Of a stretch of 64,000 nucleotides of DNA, positions 32,535 through 41,512 are shown one piece after another. The translations under genes and the position numbers were made by a program. The notes under the pieces are model-generated. The model saw only the letters and a list, made by a program, of their open reading frames with translations, was not told the DNA's origin and did no database searches. Source of the DNA: Streptomyces sp. P9-A2 (GTDB lineage Bacteria > Actinomycetota > Actinomycetes > Streptomycetales > Streptomycetaceae). Position 1 is the stretch's first letter. Every line of letters begins with the position of its first letter. The DNA is taken from the NCBI RefSeq assembly GCF_036634175.1, contig NZ_JAZIFX010000001.1:3782001-3846000 (forward strand), read 5' to 3'.

Positions 32535-34643
32535 ATGAGTGAGCACCCTCGCAGGGCCCGGCACCGCAGCGGTACCGGGGCACGAACGGTCGCCCTCCCG
32601 CTGGTCCTGGCCACCGCGGCCGCCACCCTGGCCTACGGAGCCGCACCGGGCACGGCCGCCCCCTCCGGGTCACCGGCCGCAGCGCCCACCGCGGCCGCCG
32701 CCCCCGCCTGGGCCACCGCCACCGCCGACGGCTTCGCCTCCGTCGACGCGCTGGGCCAGAACGGCACGTACGGCGGCCGGGACGGTGCGGTCGTCACCGT
32801 CCGGACCCAGGCCGAGCTGGAGCGGTACGCGACCGCCGCCGAGCCGTACGTGATCGTCGTGGCCGGGACGATCACGATGAACCCGGTGGGCAAGGAGATC
32901 AAGGTCGCCTCCGACAAGACGATCGTGGGCTCGGGCACGTCCGGGCACATCGTCGGCGGCGGCTTCTTCCTCGGCCAGGGCGTGCACAACGTGATCATCC
33001 GCAACCTGACGATCCGGGACGCCTACCAGGGCGTCTGGAACGACAAGGACCACGACTTCGACGCCGTCCAGATGGACGGCGCGCACCACGTCTGGATCGA
33101 CCACAACGACCTGCGGAACATGGCGGACGGCCTGATCGACGTCCGCAAGGACAGCACGTACGTGACGGTCTCCTGGAACGAGATGAGCCACAACAACAAG
33201 ACGTTCGGCATCGGCTGGACCGAGAACGTGCTGACCGACATCACGATCCACCACAACTGGATCCGCGAGACGGAACAGCGCAACCCGTCCACGGACAACT
33301 GCGCGCACGCGCACCTCTACAACAACTTCCTGGAGGACACCCCCGGTACGGACATCACCTCCTCCTACGGCAACTACTCGCGCGGCGGCACGCGCATGGT
33401 GCTGGAGAACAGCTACTTCCAGGGCTTCAAGAACCCGGTCATCAAGGACGCGACGGCGACCGTGGTGCAGCGGGGCAACGTCTTCTCGGGGACCTCGGGC
33501 CGCAACGAGAGCGGTGGCACGGCCTTCGACCCGAGGACGTACTACGCGTACACGCCCGACGCGGCGGCGAACGTCCCGTCGCTCCTCAAGTCGGGTACGG
33601 GCCCCCGCGGTTCCATCGGTACGACGGCCGCCACGGGAAGCGCCACAAAAACCTCCACGGGAACCTCCACCCGGGCAGCCGCCGCGACGACGCTCACGGT
33701 CGCCAAGGACGGCACCGGCCAATACACCACGGTCCAGGCCGCGGTGAACGCCGTACCCGCGAACAACCCGTCCCGCGTGCTGATCTCCGTCAAGCCGGGC
33801 ACGTACCGGGAGACGGTCCAGGTCCCGTCGAACAAGCCGCACATCACGGTGCAGGGCACCGGCGGCAGCCGCAAGGACACGGTGATCGTCTTCAACAACG
33901 CGGCGGGCACGGCGAAGCCGGACGGTTCGGGGACCTACGGCACCTCGGGCAGCGCCACGGTCGCCGTGCAGGCCGACGACTTCCAGGCCCGCAACCTGAC
34001 CATCGCCAACGACTTCGACGAGCGGGCCAACCAGTCCCTCGCCGGACACCAGGCCGTGGCCCTGCGCACCGCCGCCGACAAGGTCCTCCTGGACGGCGTC
34101 ATCGTCGAGGGCGACCAGGACACCCTGCTCCTCGACACGGCCGCCAAGGACCGCCTCGGCAGGGTCAAGGTCACCAACTCCTACGTCGTCGGCAACGTCG
34201 ACTTCATCTTCGGCCGGGCGACGGCCCTGATCGACCGTTCCGTCATCACGCTGAAGAAGCGCTGGGACGGCAGTTCCGCGGGCTACGTCACCGCCCCGAG
34301 CACGGCCGCCGGCCGCAACGGCATCCTGATCGCCAACTCCACGGTGAACGGCGACGTCTCGGACCGCACCTTCCACCTGGGCCGCCCCTGGCACGCGGGC
34401 GGCGACGCCTCCCTCGACCCGCAGACCACGGTCCGCGACACCACCCTCAGCGCTGCCGTCCGCACCGCTCCCTGGACCGACATGAGCGGCTTCTCCTGGA
34501 AGGACGACCGCTTCGCCGAATACCGCAACACCGGCCCCGGCGCGGGCTCCGCCTCCACCGACCGCCCCCATTTGACCGACGCCCAGGCGACGACCCAGGC
34601 CGTCAACACCTGGCTGGGCGACTGGACTCCTACGGCGTCCTGA
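32535..34643 (+). CDS. secreted bifunctional pectate lyase (PL1) - pectin methylesterase (CE8)
   Basis: 702 residues. Signal peptide about 1-45 with a basic start and hydrophobic core (TVALPLVLATAAATLAYG). PL1 beta-helix about 65-345: VQMDGAHHVWIDHNDLRN (the vWiDH motif), then QRNPSTDNCAHAHLYNNFLE. Thr/Ser/Gly linker about 350-380. CE8 domain about 385-695: GTYRETVQVPS, VIVEGDQDTLLLD, YVVGNVDFIFG with the catalytic Asp pair, and LGRPW with the Arg. It would de-esterify pectin and cleave the resulting pectate outside the cell. The two activities are usually on separate proteins, so this is a fusion. Located between core regulatory genes, probably inserted. Confidence 0.92.
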   Translation: MSEHPRRARHRSGTGARTVALPLVLATAAATLAYGAAPGTAAPSGSPAAAPTAAAAPAWATATADGFASVDALGQNGTYGGRDGAVVTVRTQAELERYATAAEPYVIVVAGTITMNPVGKEIKVASDKTIVGSGTSGHIVGGGFFLGQGVHNVIIRNLTIRDAYQGVWNDKDHDFDAVQMDGAHHVWIDHNDLRNMADGLIDVRKDSTYVTVSWNEMSHNNKTFGIGWTENVLTDITIHHNWIRETEQRNPSTDNCAHAHLYNNFLEDTPGTDITSSYGNYSRGGTRMVLENSYFQGFKNPVIKDATATVVQRGNVFSGTSGRNESGGTAFDPRTYYAYTPDAAANVPSLLKSGTGPRGSIGTTAATGSATKTSTGTSTRAAAATTLTVAKDGTGQYTTVQAAVNAVPANNPSRVLISVKPGTYRETVQVPSNKPHITVQGTGGSRKDTVIVFNNAAGTAKPDGSGTYGTSGSATVAVQADDFQARNLTIANDFDERANQSLAGHQAVALRTAADKVLLDGVIVEGDQDTLLLDTAAKDRLGRVKVTNSYVVGNVDFIFGRATALIDRSVITLKKRWDGSSAGYVTAPSTAAGRNGILIANSTVNGDVSDRTFHLGRPWHAGGDASLDPQTTVRDTTLSAAVRTAPWTDMSGFSWKDDRFAEYRNTGPGAGSASTDRPHLTDAQATTQAVNTWLGDWTPTAS

Positions 34644-34940
34644 CCTGCTCGCCCGGGGCCTGGAGATGTTGCACCAGGCCTCTCAGCAGCCCCCATGCCC
34701 CGGGCTCCGCCCCTCCGCCCAGCCGGTGGTGCGGCACGGCCGGCCGCCCCGGCCGAGCCGTACGGGCGGGGGTGCCGCGGGGGTTCGAGGTGACGGGGAC
34801 GGTGAGGTCCCGTCGCACGGACCGGACCAAGGCGAACAGCGTGACCGGGCCGTGCTCGGCACCCGGTTCGACGGCCTTCAGGGGCGGGGAGTAGGTGCGC
34901 TCCGGACCCTGATCAGCGCCAAGCAGTCACCGCGCTTCCG
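34644..34940. other. 297-bp gap with no assignable gene
   Basis: A minus-strand frame reads GPVTLFALVRSVRRDLTVPV around 34780-34870 and could be a gene remnant, but it has no start or ribosome site. No terminator hairpin stands out after the pectinase gene. Confidence 0.4.
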
Positions 34941-35138
34941 TCAGCGCTTGACCTGCGCCGTGAACAACGCCCACGCGGCCGGGCCGAAGACGAGCACCCG
35001 GCCGTCCCGCACCTTGCTGTCGCGGACCGGGACGAGGCCGGGGCAGCCGCCGGCGACCTCGACGCAGTTGTTGTCTCCCCCGTCGCTGTAACTCGACTTG
35101 CGCCAGGCGGCGGTGCTGAGGTCGGGAGTCTGCTTCAT
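34941..35138 (-). CDS. DUF397 protein
   Basis: 65 residues with the family pattern: AAWRKSSYSDGGDNNCVEVA, then PVRDSKVRDGRVLVFGPAAW. Overlaps the stop of the XRE regulator gene (ATGA at 35135). In Streptomyces such pairs act as regulator plus small partner, sometimes likened to toxin-antitoxin or anti-sigma modules; the function is not proven. Confidence 0.9.
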   Translation of the reverse strand: MKQTPDLSTAAWRKSSYSDGGDNNCVEVAGGCPGLVPVRDSKVRDGRVLVFGPAAWALFTAQVKR

Positions 35139-35962
35139 GATCGGTGCTCCTCCAGTACGTCCCGGATGAACGTCAGCGAGTCCGACGGCGACAGCGCCAG
35201 ATCCCGCAGCCGATCGTAGGACAAACGGTGGCGCAGGACGTCTCTCGAATCGTCCATCAGTAAGCCTCCGCTGTCACCTTCCGTGTACGCCACAGCGCTT
35301 CCGTCCTTCTGCCACAGCAGGGTCAGCGAGCCCTTTCCCATGAGGTCGTGGATTCCGGCCGAGAACGGCAGCACCTGAACGACGACATTGGGCCACTGCG
35401 CGATCGCTTCGATGTGCGTCAGTTGACCGTCCCACGTCTCCGGGCCTGCCGCGGGACGGCGGAACGCGAGTTCGTCGATGACGAAACGGACGCTCGGGGC
35501 CGGGCTCTTGCTCAGCAGAAGCTGTCGTCCCAGGCGGGCGGCGACCTGTTCCTCAACCGCCTCGCGCTCCTGAACCGTTGTCCGGGAGCCGGACAACACC
35601 TCCCTGGCGAAGTCTTCGGTCTGCATCAGGCCGGGCACGTTCGGCGTGTACTTGTACATGATCCGTGCCATCGCCTCCAGGCGCATGAACTCCTTGTACT
35701 TGTCCTTGAAGGCGTCGATCCGGGCCAGTTTCCAGAGACTCACCAGCAGGTCACCGGCACCGTAGTACCCGTCGAGGTCCTCCATCACCGTCACCTTGGA
35801 CAGTCGCTCGCCCGACTCCAGGCGGCACAGATAGCTCTTGTCGTACCCGGACTCGTCGGCCAGCCGCCCCAGCGACTTGCCCTCCTTCTCCCGCAGGAAA
35901 CGAAGCGTCCGCCCCAGCACCGCACGGCCCGACTCCGCCTGAGTGTCCACCTGTTCGGCCAT
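35135..35962 (-). CDS. XRE-family HTH regulator with DUF5753 domain
   Basis: 275 residues. HTH about 14-70 (LGRTLRFLREKEGKSLGRLA, then DKSYLCRLESGERL) and the DUF5753 effector domain with YTPNVPGLMQTEDFAREVL, LLLSKSPAPSVRFVIDE and IEAIAQWPNVVVQVLP. Typical of the abundant Streptomyces HTH-DUF397 modules linked to morphology and antibiotic control (BldB/Scr1-like logic). Translationally coupled to the DUF397 gene. Confidence 0.92.
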   Translation of the reverse strand: MAEQVDTQAESGRAVLGRTLRFLREKEGKSLGRLADESGYDKSYLCRLESGERLSKVTVMEDLDGYYGAGDLLVSLWKLARIDAFKDKYKEFMRLEAMARIMYKYTPNVPGLMQTEDFAREVLSGSRTTVQEREAVEEQVAARLGRQLLLSKSPAPSVRFVIDELAFRRPAAGPETWDGQLTHIEAIAQWPNVVVQVLPFSAGIHDLMGKGSLTLLWQKDGSAVAYTEGDSGGLLMDDSRDVLRHRLSYDRLRDLALSPSDSLTFIRDVLEEHRS

Positions 35963-36128
35963 GTCACTCCTGTCCGTGGTCCGGGGTGACGGACAACGCC
36001 TGCCCTCTTCCGCAGCGTACGCGCCGTCAGTGACGATCTAAGCGCGAAAAGTAATCATCGTCGTCGCGCCCTTGTGTACCCGTTCCAGAGGAACGACACC
36101 GTCGCCGCCCGAGAAGGGACGTCCCCCC

Positions 36129-36419
36129 ATGAGCCCCTCCCCGCTCCGCCTTCTCCCCTGGACCACGCCCGAAGGAAACCCCTGTTATCTGAGTACCGAC
36201 AGCAGCCAGAGCCGGTTATCGCTGCTCGCCGACGACGTCGAGGCGGACCAGTTGGACTCGGGTGAGCAGGTGCTCGGGGGCGCCAGGGCCGTGCTCCGCG
36301 ACCCGGAAGCCGGTGAACGGGCGTTGCGCTTCGCGCTCACCAGGGCGACGGAGTCCCTGGAGGACGTACTCCGGGTCGCGGTCAGCCGGGGAGGACGCAT
36401 CGAGGCGGGTGGCCGGTGA
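36129..36419 (+). CDS. 96-residue protein divergent from the XRE/DUF397 module
   Basis: ATG 36129 with agaaggga upstream. Starts MSPSPLRLLPWTTPEGNPCY, then an acidic/Leu-rich helical region (SLLADDVEADQLDSGEQVLG). I recall similar short proteins beside DUF5753 regulators, but the family is unnamed to me. Probably expressed from the divergent promoter shared with the regulator. Confidence 0.7.
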   Translation: MSPSPLRLLPWTTPEGNPCYLSTDSSQSRLSLLADDVEADQLDSGEQVLGGARAVLRDPEAGERALRFALTRATESLEDVLRVAVSRGGRIEAGGR

Positions 36420-36514
36420 CACGTACCACCGGGGCCGCCCGTCGCCCCTCGCGTTCTACCGTGGACCTCCGGCCCTCCCCCTGTCGCACCCCGGCCGGAG
36501 AAGAGGAGCCGGCC

Positions 36515-36841
36515 ATGGCCCACGAGGTGGATCCGAACTCGTGCGAAAGCACACCCGAGGCGATCCGTACGGCCCTGCAACGGCGCCCGGACTGGCTGCG
36601 GGCCTTCGAGCAGGAGTGGCTGAGCGCTGCCGCCGACTTCGACCGGCCGGCCCTCGACGCCGTGATCGACAAGTGGTTCCCCTTCGCCTGCGCCTGCGCC
36701 ACACCCGGGTATCTCGACGACGTCGAGCACATCGTCAGGCGCATGACGGAGGACGACAGCGAGGGCCTCGTGTTCCGCGACGCGGAGGGCCACGGCTATG
36801 ACGCGGACGGCCGGCCCGTTGGCGTGGGCGGGCCCCGGTGA
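36515..36841 (+). CDS. DUF6247-like protein, candidate antitoxin
   Basis: 108 residues from ATG 36515 (agaggagccggcc upstream). Core TPEAIRTALQRRPDWLRAFE then WLSAAADFDRPALDAVIDKW, which fits DUF6247, a helical family found next to RelE-like genes in Streptomyces. Stop overlaps the next start (GTGA at 36838). The coupled gene order antitoxin-toxin supports a type II module; the C-terminal acidic tail could wrap the toxin. Confidence 0.7.
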   Translation: MAHEVDPNSCESTPEAIRTALQRRPDWLRAFEQEWLSAAADFDRPALDAVIDKWFPFACACATPGYLDDVEHIVRRMTEDDSEGLVFRDAEGHGYDADGRPVGVGGPR

Positions 36842-37077
36842 GCACCTACGCCATCCGGTACGTGGACCGCGCGGCGGCGCGAAAGGCCGCTTTACCGGGC
36901 TTCCGGCGAACGTCGCTCGAGAACCTCGAGAAACTGCTCACTCTCAACCCGTTCGGTCCGCCGGCGCTCAGCAACCGCGACAACAGCTGGTCGGCGGCCT
37001 TCCGGGGCGGCTTCGTCACCTACGTCGTGTCCAACCGCCACGTCGTCGTCAACGTCATCGACCTCGTGGCCCTCTGA
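36838..37077 (+). CDS. RelE/ParE-like toxin candidate
   Basis: 79 residues, toxin-sized. Begins YAIRYVDRAAARKAALPG, has a helical segment LENLEKLLTLNPFGPP and a C-terminal beta-meander (WSAAFRGGFVTYVVSNRHVV, VNVIDLV) like RelE/ParE folds that block translation or gyrase. Catalytic residues cannot be assigned by eye. GTG 36838 overlaps the DUF6247 stop. Confidence 0.65.
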   Translation: MSTYAIRYVDRAAARKAALPGFRRTSLENLEKLLTLNPFGPPALSNRDNSWSAAFRGGFVTYVVSNRHVVVNVIDLVAL

Positions 37078-37107
37078 CACCGAGGGCGCGTATGACACGC
37101 TGAGATC

Positions 37108-37308
37108 GTGAAAACACCGCCGGATGGGCTGCCTGCGTACCGTGTACTGACCGGTCCCGATGATGTGGCGTTCTGTCATCGTGTGAGCGAGGCCCTGGCG
37201 ATGGGGTACCGACTCCACGAAGGGCCGGCGGTCACGTTCGACGGCGACCGGGTGATCGTCGCGCAGGCGGTCGTGTGGCCCGGGACGGAAGACCCCACCT
37301 CGGCGTGA
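37108..37308 (+). CDS. DUF1737 protein
   Basis: 66 residues: PAYRVLTGPDDVAFCHRVSE then ALAMGYRLHEGPAVTFDGDR matches DUF1737, a small domain of unknown function with a conserved G-Y/W-x-L-x-G/E pattern. GTG start with no ribosome site; cacgct lies 6 nt upstream, so it may be leaderless. Confidence 0.72.
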   Translation: MKTPPDGLPAYRVLTGPDDVAFCHRVSEALAMGYRLHEGPAVTFDGDRVIVAQAVVWPGTEDPTSA

Positions 37309-37579
37309 CGGGTCCGCGCCGGGCGTGCGCACGGGATCGGCACGCGTCCGCCCGTCCCCGCTCACTTCCCGTCGGTGTCGGCGGGAGACGCCGCGTCATC
37401 GTCTGTCAGGGCTGCCGCCACCGCACGGTGCCGGCAGCCCTGTTCCCCTCGTCGGATGCCGGGGCCAGGGCCTCATCCGATCGAGCGAGAAGGAGACGTT
37501 TCCCCTGATCGGCTGTAACGCCGTGCCTACCGTGATCACGTTGCTTGTGCCCTGGGCACGCTCAGCCCACACTTGAGGA

Positions 37580-37591
37580 GGTGACGTCACC
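37580..37591 (+). promoter_or_regulatory. 12-bp palindrome between ribosome site and start of the Uma2 gene
   Basis: ggtgacgtcacc ends exactly at the base before ATG 37592 and includes the end of the Shine-Dalgarno gaggaggtga. A protein bound to DNA or a hairpin in RNA here could control expression. Confidence 0.45.
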
Positions 37592-38257
37592 ATGACCGCT
37601 CTTGCGTACGAGAGGCCCGAGACCATGTCTGAGATCAGGACCGCGGCCGGGCCGGAGAACGGAACCGAGAACGGGCCCGACCTGGACGAGGTCGTGTGGC
37701 AGGCATGGAAGGCCGTGGAACTCCCGGAGGGCTACCGCGCCGAGATCATCGAGGGAGCCATCGAGGTGTCGCCCACCGGCCGCCTGTCCCATGCCCAGAT
37801 CGCCAACCGGCTGCGCAACGCGCTGGTGCGGTTCCTGGGAGAGGGCGAGTACTCGGCGTACCAGGACGCCAATGTCATCTTCCGGCGCAAGGGATGGATC
37901 CCCGATGTCTTCGTCGCGCCCGAGGACCTGGAGCCGTACGCGGACGAGGACGGGCTCGGTGTCGATGCGGCGGCGGTTCGTCTGGTGGTCGAGGTGGTCT
38001 CGCCCGGAAAGCGCCACGAGGACCGCGACCGGGTCAGGAAGCGCCGTGAATACGCCCGCGCCGGCATCCCGGTATACGTGATCATCGACGACTACGACGC
38101 GCAGGGCACCGTGACCGTCCTCACCGAACCCCGGCCCGACAAGGCCGACTGGCTGGGCGTCGTGCGGGTCCCCTACGGAACCGACGTCGACATCCCGAAG
38201 GGCCCCGCCACCGGCTTCGTGATCGGAGAGGCGATCACCGGTCCCAAGCGGACCTGA
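37592..38257 (+). CDS. Uma2-family (DUF820) PD-(D/E)XK nuclease-like protein
   Basis: 221 residues. Uma2 pattern: the early EIIEGAIEVSPTGRLSHAQI, the metal-binding WIPDVFVAPEDLE and LVVEVVSPGKRHEDR (E and K of the nuclease motif), then REYARAGIPVYVIID. Such proteins are abundant in Streptomyces and cyanobacteria; nuclease activity is inferred from fold. The short N-terminal 30 residues vary. Preceded by a very strong ribosome site. Confidence 0.88.
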   Translation: MTALAYERPETMSEIRTAAGPENGTENGPDLDEVVWQAWKAVELPEGYRAEIIEGAIEVSPTGRLSHAQIANRLRNALVRFLGEGEYSAYQDANVIFRRKGWIPDVFVAPEDLEPYADEDGLGVDAAAVRLVVEVVSPGKRHEDRDRVRKRREYARAGIPVYVIIDDYDAQGTVTVLTEPRPDKADWLGVVRVPYGTDVDIPKGPATGFVIGEAITGPKRT

Positions 38258-38356
38258 GCCGGAACAGGAAGAAGGGACCCGGTACCCGTAAGGCCTCGCA
38301 CGGCCTGCCAGGTGCGCCGGGCCCCTCCCCGAGGCCGTCGGTCTGCTAATGCACGA

Positions 38357-40237
38357 TTACTGCACGATCGTGATGCGGTCCGCCGCCGGCGGTGCGAGCG
38401 GGTTCGAGGCCGAGGAGTTGGCCGTCAGGTACTGCTCCAGGGCCGTCAGGTCGTCCTCGCCGACCAGGTCGCCCGTGCCCTCCCCGAGGGTCGGGAAGCC
38501 GTCTCCGCCACCCGCGAGGAAGCTGTTCGTGGCCACGCGGTAGGTGGCGGCCCCGTCGATCGGCTCGCCGTTCAGCCGGATGGAGTCCGTGACCACCCGG
38601 TCCGCACCCGTCTTCGTCAGGTCCAGGGTGTAGGTCAGGCCGGAGGAGACCTGGAGGATCTTCGTCGAGGCCTCGTTCGGGCCGCTCACCTGCTCCTTGA
38701 GGACCTGGATCAGCTGGGCACCGGTGAAGTCCTGGAGGTTGACCGTGTTGGCGAAGGGCTGGACGGTGAAGCCCTCGGCGTAGGTGACCACGCCGTCGCC
38801 CTCGGCGGCGCTCGCCGCGTGGGTGAGGGAGGCGCGGATGCCGCCCGGGTTCATCAGTGCCAGGTCGGTCTCCGGGTCCAGGGTCCTGCCGTACTCCAGC
38901 TGGGCGTCGGCGATCAGGTCGCCGAGCGGGGACTCGGTGCCGTCCTTGACGATGTCACCGGAGATGTGGCCGATGGCGCGGTTGCCGATGGGGGCGGCGA
39001 GGGTGTTCCACTTGCCGATCAGCCGGGTCATGTCCGGCGCCTTCGGAACGTCCCGCGTCACCACGTGGTTCGCCGACTTCACGGCCGTACGGGCGATGTC
39101 ACCCGTGCGGCGGTCGTACGTCAGTGTGGTGTCCGTGTAGAGGCGGCCGAAGGAGGCGGCCGAGGTGACCATGCGGGGGTTGCCCGCCGGGTCCGGGATC
39201 GTACAGACGTACGCCGCGTGGGTGTGGCCGGTGACCAGCGCGTCCACCTGGGGCGACACGTTCTCGGCGATGTCCGCGATCGGGCCGGAGACGCCGTCGC
39301 CCGCGCCCGGGGAGTCGCAGTCGTAGTTGTACGCGGACGAGGCCGGGAAGCCGCCCTCGTGGACCAGGGCGACGATCGACTTCACGCCCTGGCGCTGGAG
39401 CTCCTTGGCGTACTTGTTGATCGTCTCGACCTCGTCCTTGAAGGACAGGCCCTTGACTCCCTCGGCCGAGACGATGTCCGGGGTGCCCTCCAGCGTCACG
39501 CCGATGAAGCCGACCTTGACGCCGTTCTTCTTCCACACCCAGTACGGCTTGAGGACGGGCTTCTTGGTCTTCTCGTCCAGGACGTTGGCCGCCAGGTACG
39601 GGAAGTCGGCGCCCTTGAACTTCTTGTCCGTGTAGCAGCCGTCGACGGGGTGGCAGCCGCCCTTCTGCAGCCGGGCCAGTTCCTTCGCGCCCTCGTCGAA
39701 CTCGTGGTTGCCGACGGACGTGACGTCCAGGTCGAGCTTGTTCAGCGCCTCGATGGTGGGCTCGTCGTGGAACAGGCCCGAGATCAGCGGGGACGCGCCG
39801 ACCATGTCGCCGCCGGCCGCGGTGACGGAGTAGCGGTTGCCCTTGCGGGCCTCGCGCAGGTGCGTGGCGAGGTACTCCACCCCACCGGCGTCGATGTTCT
39901 CCGTCGTCCCGTCCTCGTGGAGATGGGTGACCCGGCCCGAGGAACCCGCCGGGGGTTCGAGGTTGCCGTGCAGATCGTTGAAGGACAGCAACTGCACGTC
40001 CTGGTAACGGCCCTTGCCACCGTGACCGCCCTTGCCGCCGTCGTGACCCTTGTGGTGGCCGTGCGGCGTGCCGCCCCTGCCCTCACCGGCGCTCGCCGCA
40101 CCGGCGGGCAGGGCGGCCGCGGTCAGCGCGCCGACGGTGAGCACACCGGCCGCGGTCGCGAGAAGACGGTTCGTACGGCGTCTGCGGCGCCGTACCGACG
40201 AGGCCGACGAGGCCGACGACGCGGGTGTGACTGGCAT
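38357..40237 (-). CDS. secreted bifunctional metallophosphoesterase/5'-nucleotidase
   Basis: 626 residues. N-terminal export signal (RRRRRRTNRLLATAAGVLTV). Calcineurin-like metal motifs SFNDLHGN, GGDMVGASP, GNHEFDEG, VHEGG and GHTHAAY. The C-terminal 5'-nucleotidase domain has LMNPGGIRASL and SFLAGGGDGFP. It releases phosphate from nucleotides outside the cell and thus fits the phosphate-scavenging theme of the region. ATG 40237 with gggggg close upstream was preferred over two earlier in-frame ATG/GTG codons. Divergent from mshD. Confidence 0.93.
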   Translation of the reverse strand: MPVTPASSASSASSVRRRRRRTNRLLATAAGVLTVGALTAAALPAGAASAGEGRGGTPHGHHKGHDGGKGGHGGKGRYQDVQLLSFNDLHGNLEPPAGSSGRVTHLHEDGTTENIDAGGVEYLATHLREARKGNRYSVTAAGGDMVGASPLISGLFHDEPTIEALNKLDLDVTSVGNHEFDEGAKELARLQKGGCHPVDGCYTDKKFKGADFPYLAANVLDEKTKKPVLKPYWVWKKNGVKVGFIGVTLEGTPDIVSAEGVKGLSFKDEVETINKYAKELQRQGVKSIVALVHEGGFPASSAYNYDCDSPGAGDGVSGPIADIAENVSPQVDALVTGHTHAAYVCTIPDPAGNPRMVTSAASFGRLYTDTTLTYDRRTGDIARTAVKSANHVVTRDVPKAPDMTRLIGKWNTLAAPIGNRAIGHISGDIVKDGTESPLGDLIADAQLEYGRTLDPETDLALMNPGGIRASLTHAASAAEGDGVVTYAEGFTVQPFANTVNLQDFTGAQLIQVLKEQVSGPNEASTKILQVSSGLTYTLDLTKTGADRVVTDSIRLNGEPIDGAATYRVATNSFLAGGGDGFPTLGEGTGDLVGEDDLTALEQYLTANSSASNPLAPPAADRITIVQ

Positions 40238-40402
40238 GTGCCCCCCAGTGGGTCTGCGTGGATCCGGATGAGTCATGCGTACTTCGAGATGGCATCGGGG
40301 TCGGTCGGGGCCGGTCCACGTCGGTCCTGAGGGGATCCGGAGGAGGCGCGCCAACCGCCCGGAAGCCTAAGGTCAACGCGCGTAGCACGACAGGGGTTTC
40401 GT

Positions 40403-40424
40403 GGTTACATCCTGGTTATCTTTC
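40403..40424. promoter_or_regulatory. possible degenerate PHO box
   Basis: Two adjacent 11-nt direct repeats ggttacatcct and ggttatctttc between the nucleotidase and mshD genes. The spacing fits Streptomyces PhoP units, but the words are a poor match to GTTCACC. Confidence 0.3.
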
Positions 40425-40501
40425 CTGCCGCCGGTGGCTGCCCGGCCGGATCGGCCGTCACGGCGTGCCCCGTGTCCCGTCCGTTTTCGGCGGGCTCGGC
40501 T

Positions 40502-40507
40502 TACCCT
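40502..40507 (+). promoter_or_regulatory. possible -10 element of a (near-)leaderless mshD mRNA
   Basis: taccct ends 7 nt before ATG 40515, with no ribosome site in between. Confidence 0.4.
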
Positions 40508-40514
40508 CGTACGC

Positions 40515-41465
40515 ATGACCAGCGACGACATCGCACGCTCCGGCCGCACCCGCTCGCTCCAGACGCACGCCGCGCTCTCCCCGGAGCAGGTCGAGGCGGT
40601 TCTCGCGCTGCTCGACGAGGCCGCCGGGACCGACGGACAGCAGGCGGTTTCCGAACAGGGGCGGTTGCAGTTGCGCGGCGGGGAGCGGGCGGGTGTCTCG
40701 CACCTGCTGCTCTTCCTCACGGACGAAGGAGACGACGCCGACGCCGGTGAACTCGTCGGCTACGCCCAGTTGGAGGACACCGACCCGATCGAGCCCCCGA
40801 CAGCCGAACTGGTCGCGCACCCCTCGCACCGGGGGCAGGGACACGGGCGGGCACTCGGGTCCGCGCTGCTCGCCGCCTCCGGCAAGCGGATGCGGGTGTG
40901 GGCGCACGGCGGTCACTCCGCCGCCCGGCACCTCGCCCAGGTCCTCGGCCTCACGCTTTTCCGCGAACTGCGGCAGATGCGGCGCCCGTTGGCAGACCTG
41001 GACCTGCCCGACCCCGTACTTCCCGAAGGCGTGACCGTACGCGCCTTCGTCCCCGGCCGGGACGACGCCGCCTGGCTCGCGCTGAACGCCGCCGCCTTCG
41101 CCCACCACCCCGAACAGGGCTCCCTCACCCAGCGCGACCTCGACGACCGCAAGGCCGAGCCCTGGTTCGACCCGAAGGGCTTCTTCCTCGCCGAACGGGA
41201 CGGCCGCCTCGTCGGCTTCCACTGGACCAAGGTGCACCGAGCGGAGAACCTCGGCGAGGTGTACGTCCTCGGGGTGAGCCCGCAGGCCCAGGGCGTCGGG
41301 CTCGGCAAGTCCCTCACGACGATCGGGCTGCGGCACCTGGCGGAGCGGGGGCTGCCGACCGCCATGCTGTACGTCGACGCCGACAACAAGGCGGCGGTGG
41401 CCGTCTACGAGCGGCTGGGTTTCCTGACCCACGAGACGGACCTGATGTACCGCACCGAGATGTGA
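40515..41465 (+). CDS. mshD: mycothiol synthase (acetyl-CoA:Cys-GlcN-Ins acetyltransferase)
   Basis: 316 residues made of two GNAT domains, the MshD layout. Domain 1 has a degenerate CoA loop, HPSHRGQGHGRALG. Domain 2 has VSPQAQGVGLGKSLTTIGLR and NKAAVAVYERLGF. The C-terminal HETDLMYRTEM is typical. It performs the last step of mycothiol synthesis, the main thiol buffer of actinobacteria. Confidence 0.95.
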   Translation: MTSDDIARSGRTRSLQTHAALSPEQVEAVLALLDEAAGTDGQQAVSEQGRLQLRGGERAGVSHLLLFLTDEGDDADAGELVGYAQLEDTDPIEPPTAELVAHPSHRGQGHGRALGSALLAASGKRMRVWAHGGHSAARHLAQVLGLTLFRELRQMRRPLADLDLPDPVLPEGVTVRAFVPGRDDAAWLALNAAAFAHHPEQGSLTQRDLDDRKAEPWFDPKGFFLAERDGRLVGFHWTKVHRAENLGEVYVLGVSPQAQGVGLGKSLTTIGLRHLAERGLPTAMLYVDADNKAAVAVYERLGFLTHETDLMYRTEM

Positions 41466-41478
41466 GACGTGAGGCTTG

Positions 41479-41512
41479 AGTTCTCAGATCTCACCTCTGA
41501 GGTCTGAGAACT
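41479..41512 (+). terminator. branched hairpin terminator after mshD
   Basis: 10-bp perfect outer stem agttctcaga / tctgagaact (41479-41488 with 41503-41512) enclosing an inner ctca-cctc-tgag stem. Confidence 0.7.

Noticed and set aside
34630..34830. 66-codon minus-strand ORF after the pectinase gene
   Set aside because: Overlaps the pectinase 3' end; Pro/Arg/Gly-rich, no ribosome site or relatives recognised.
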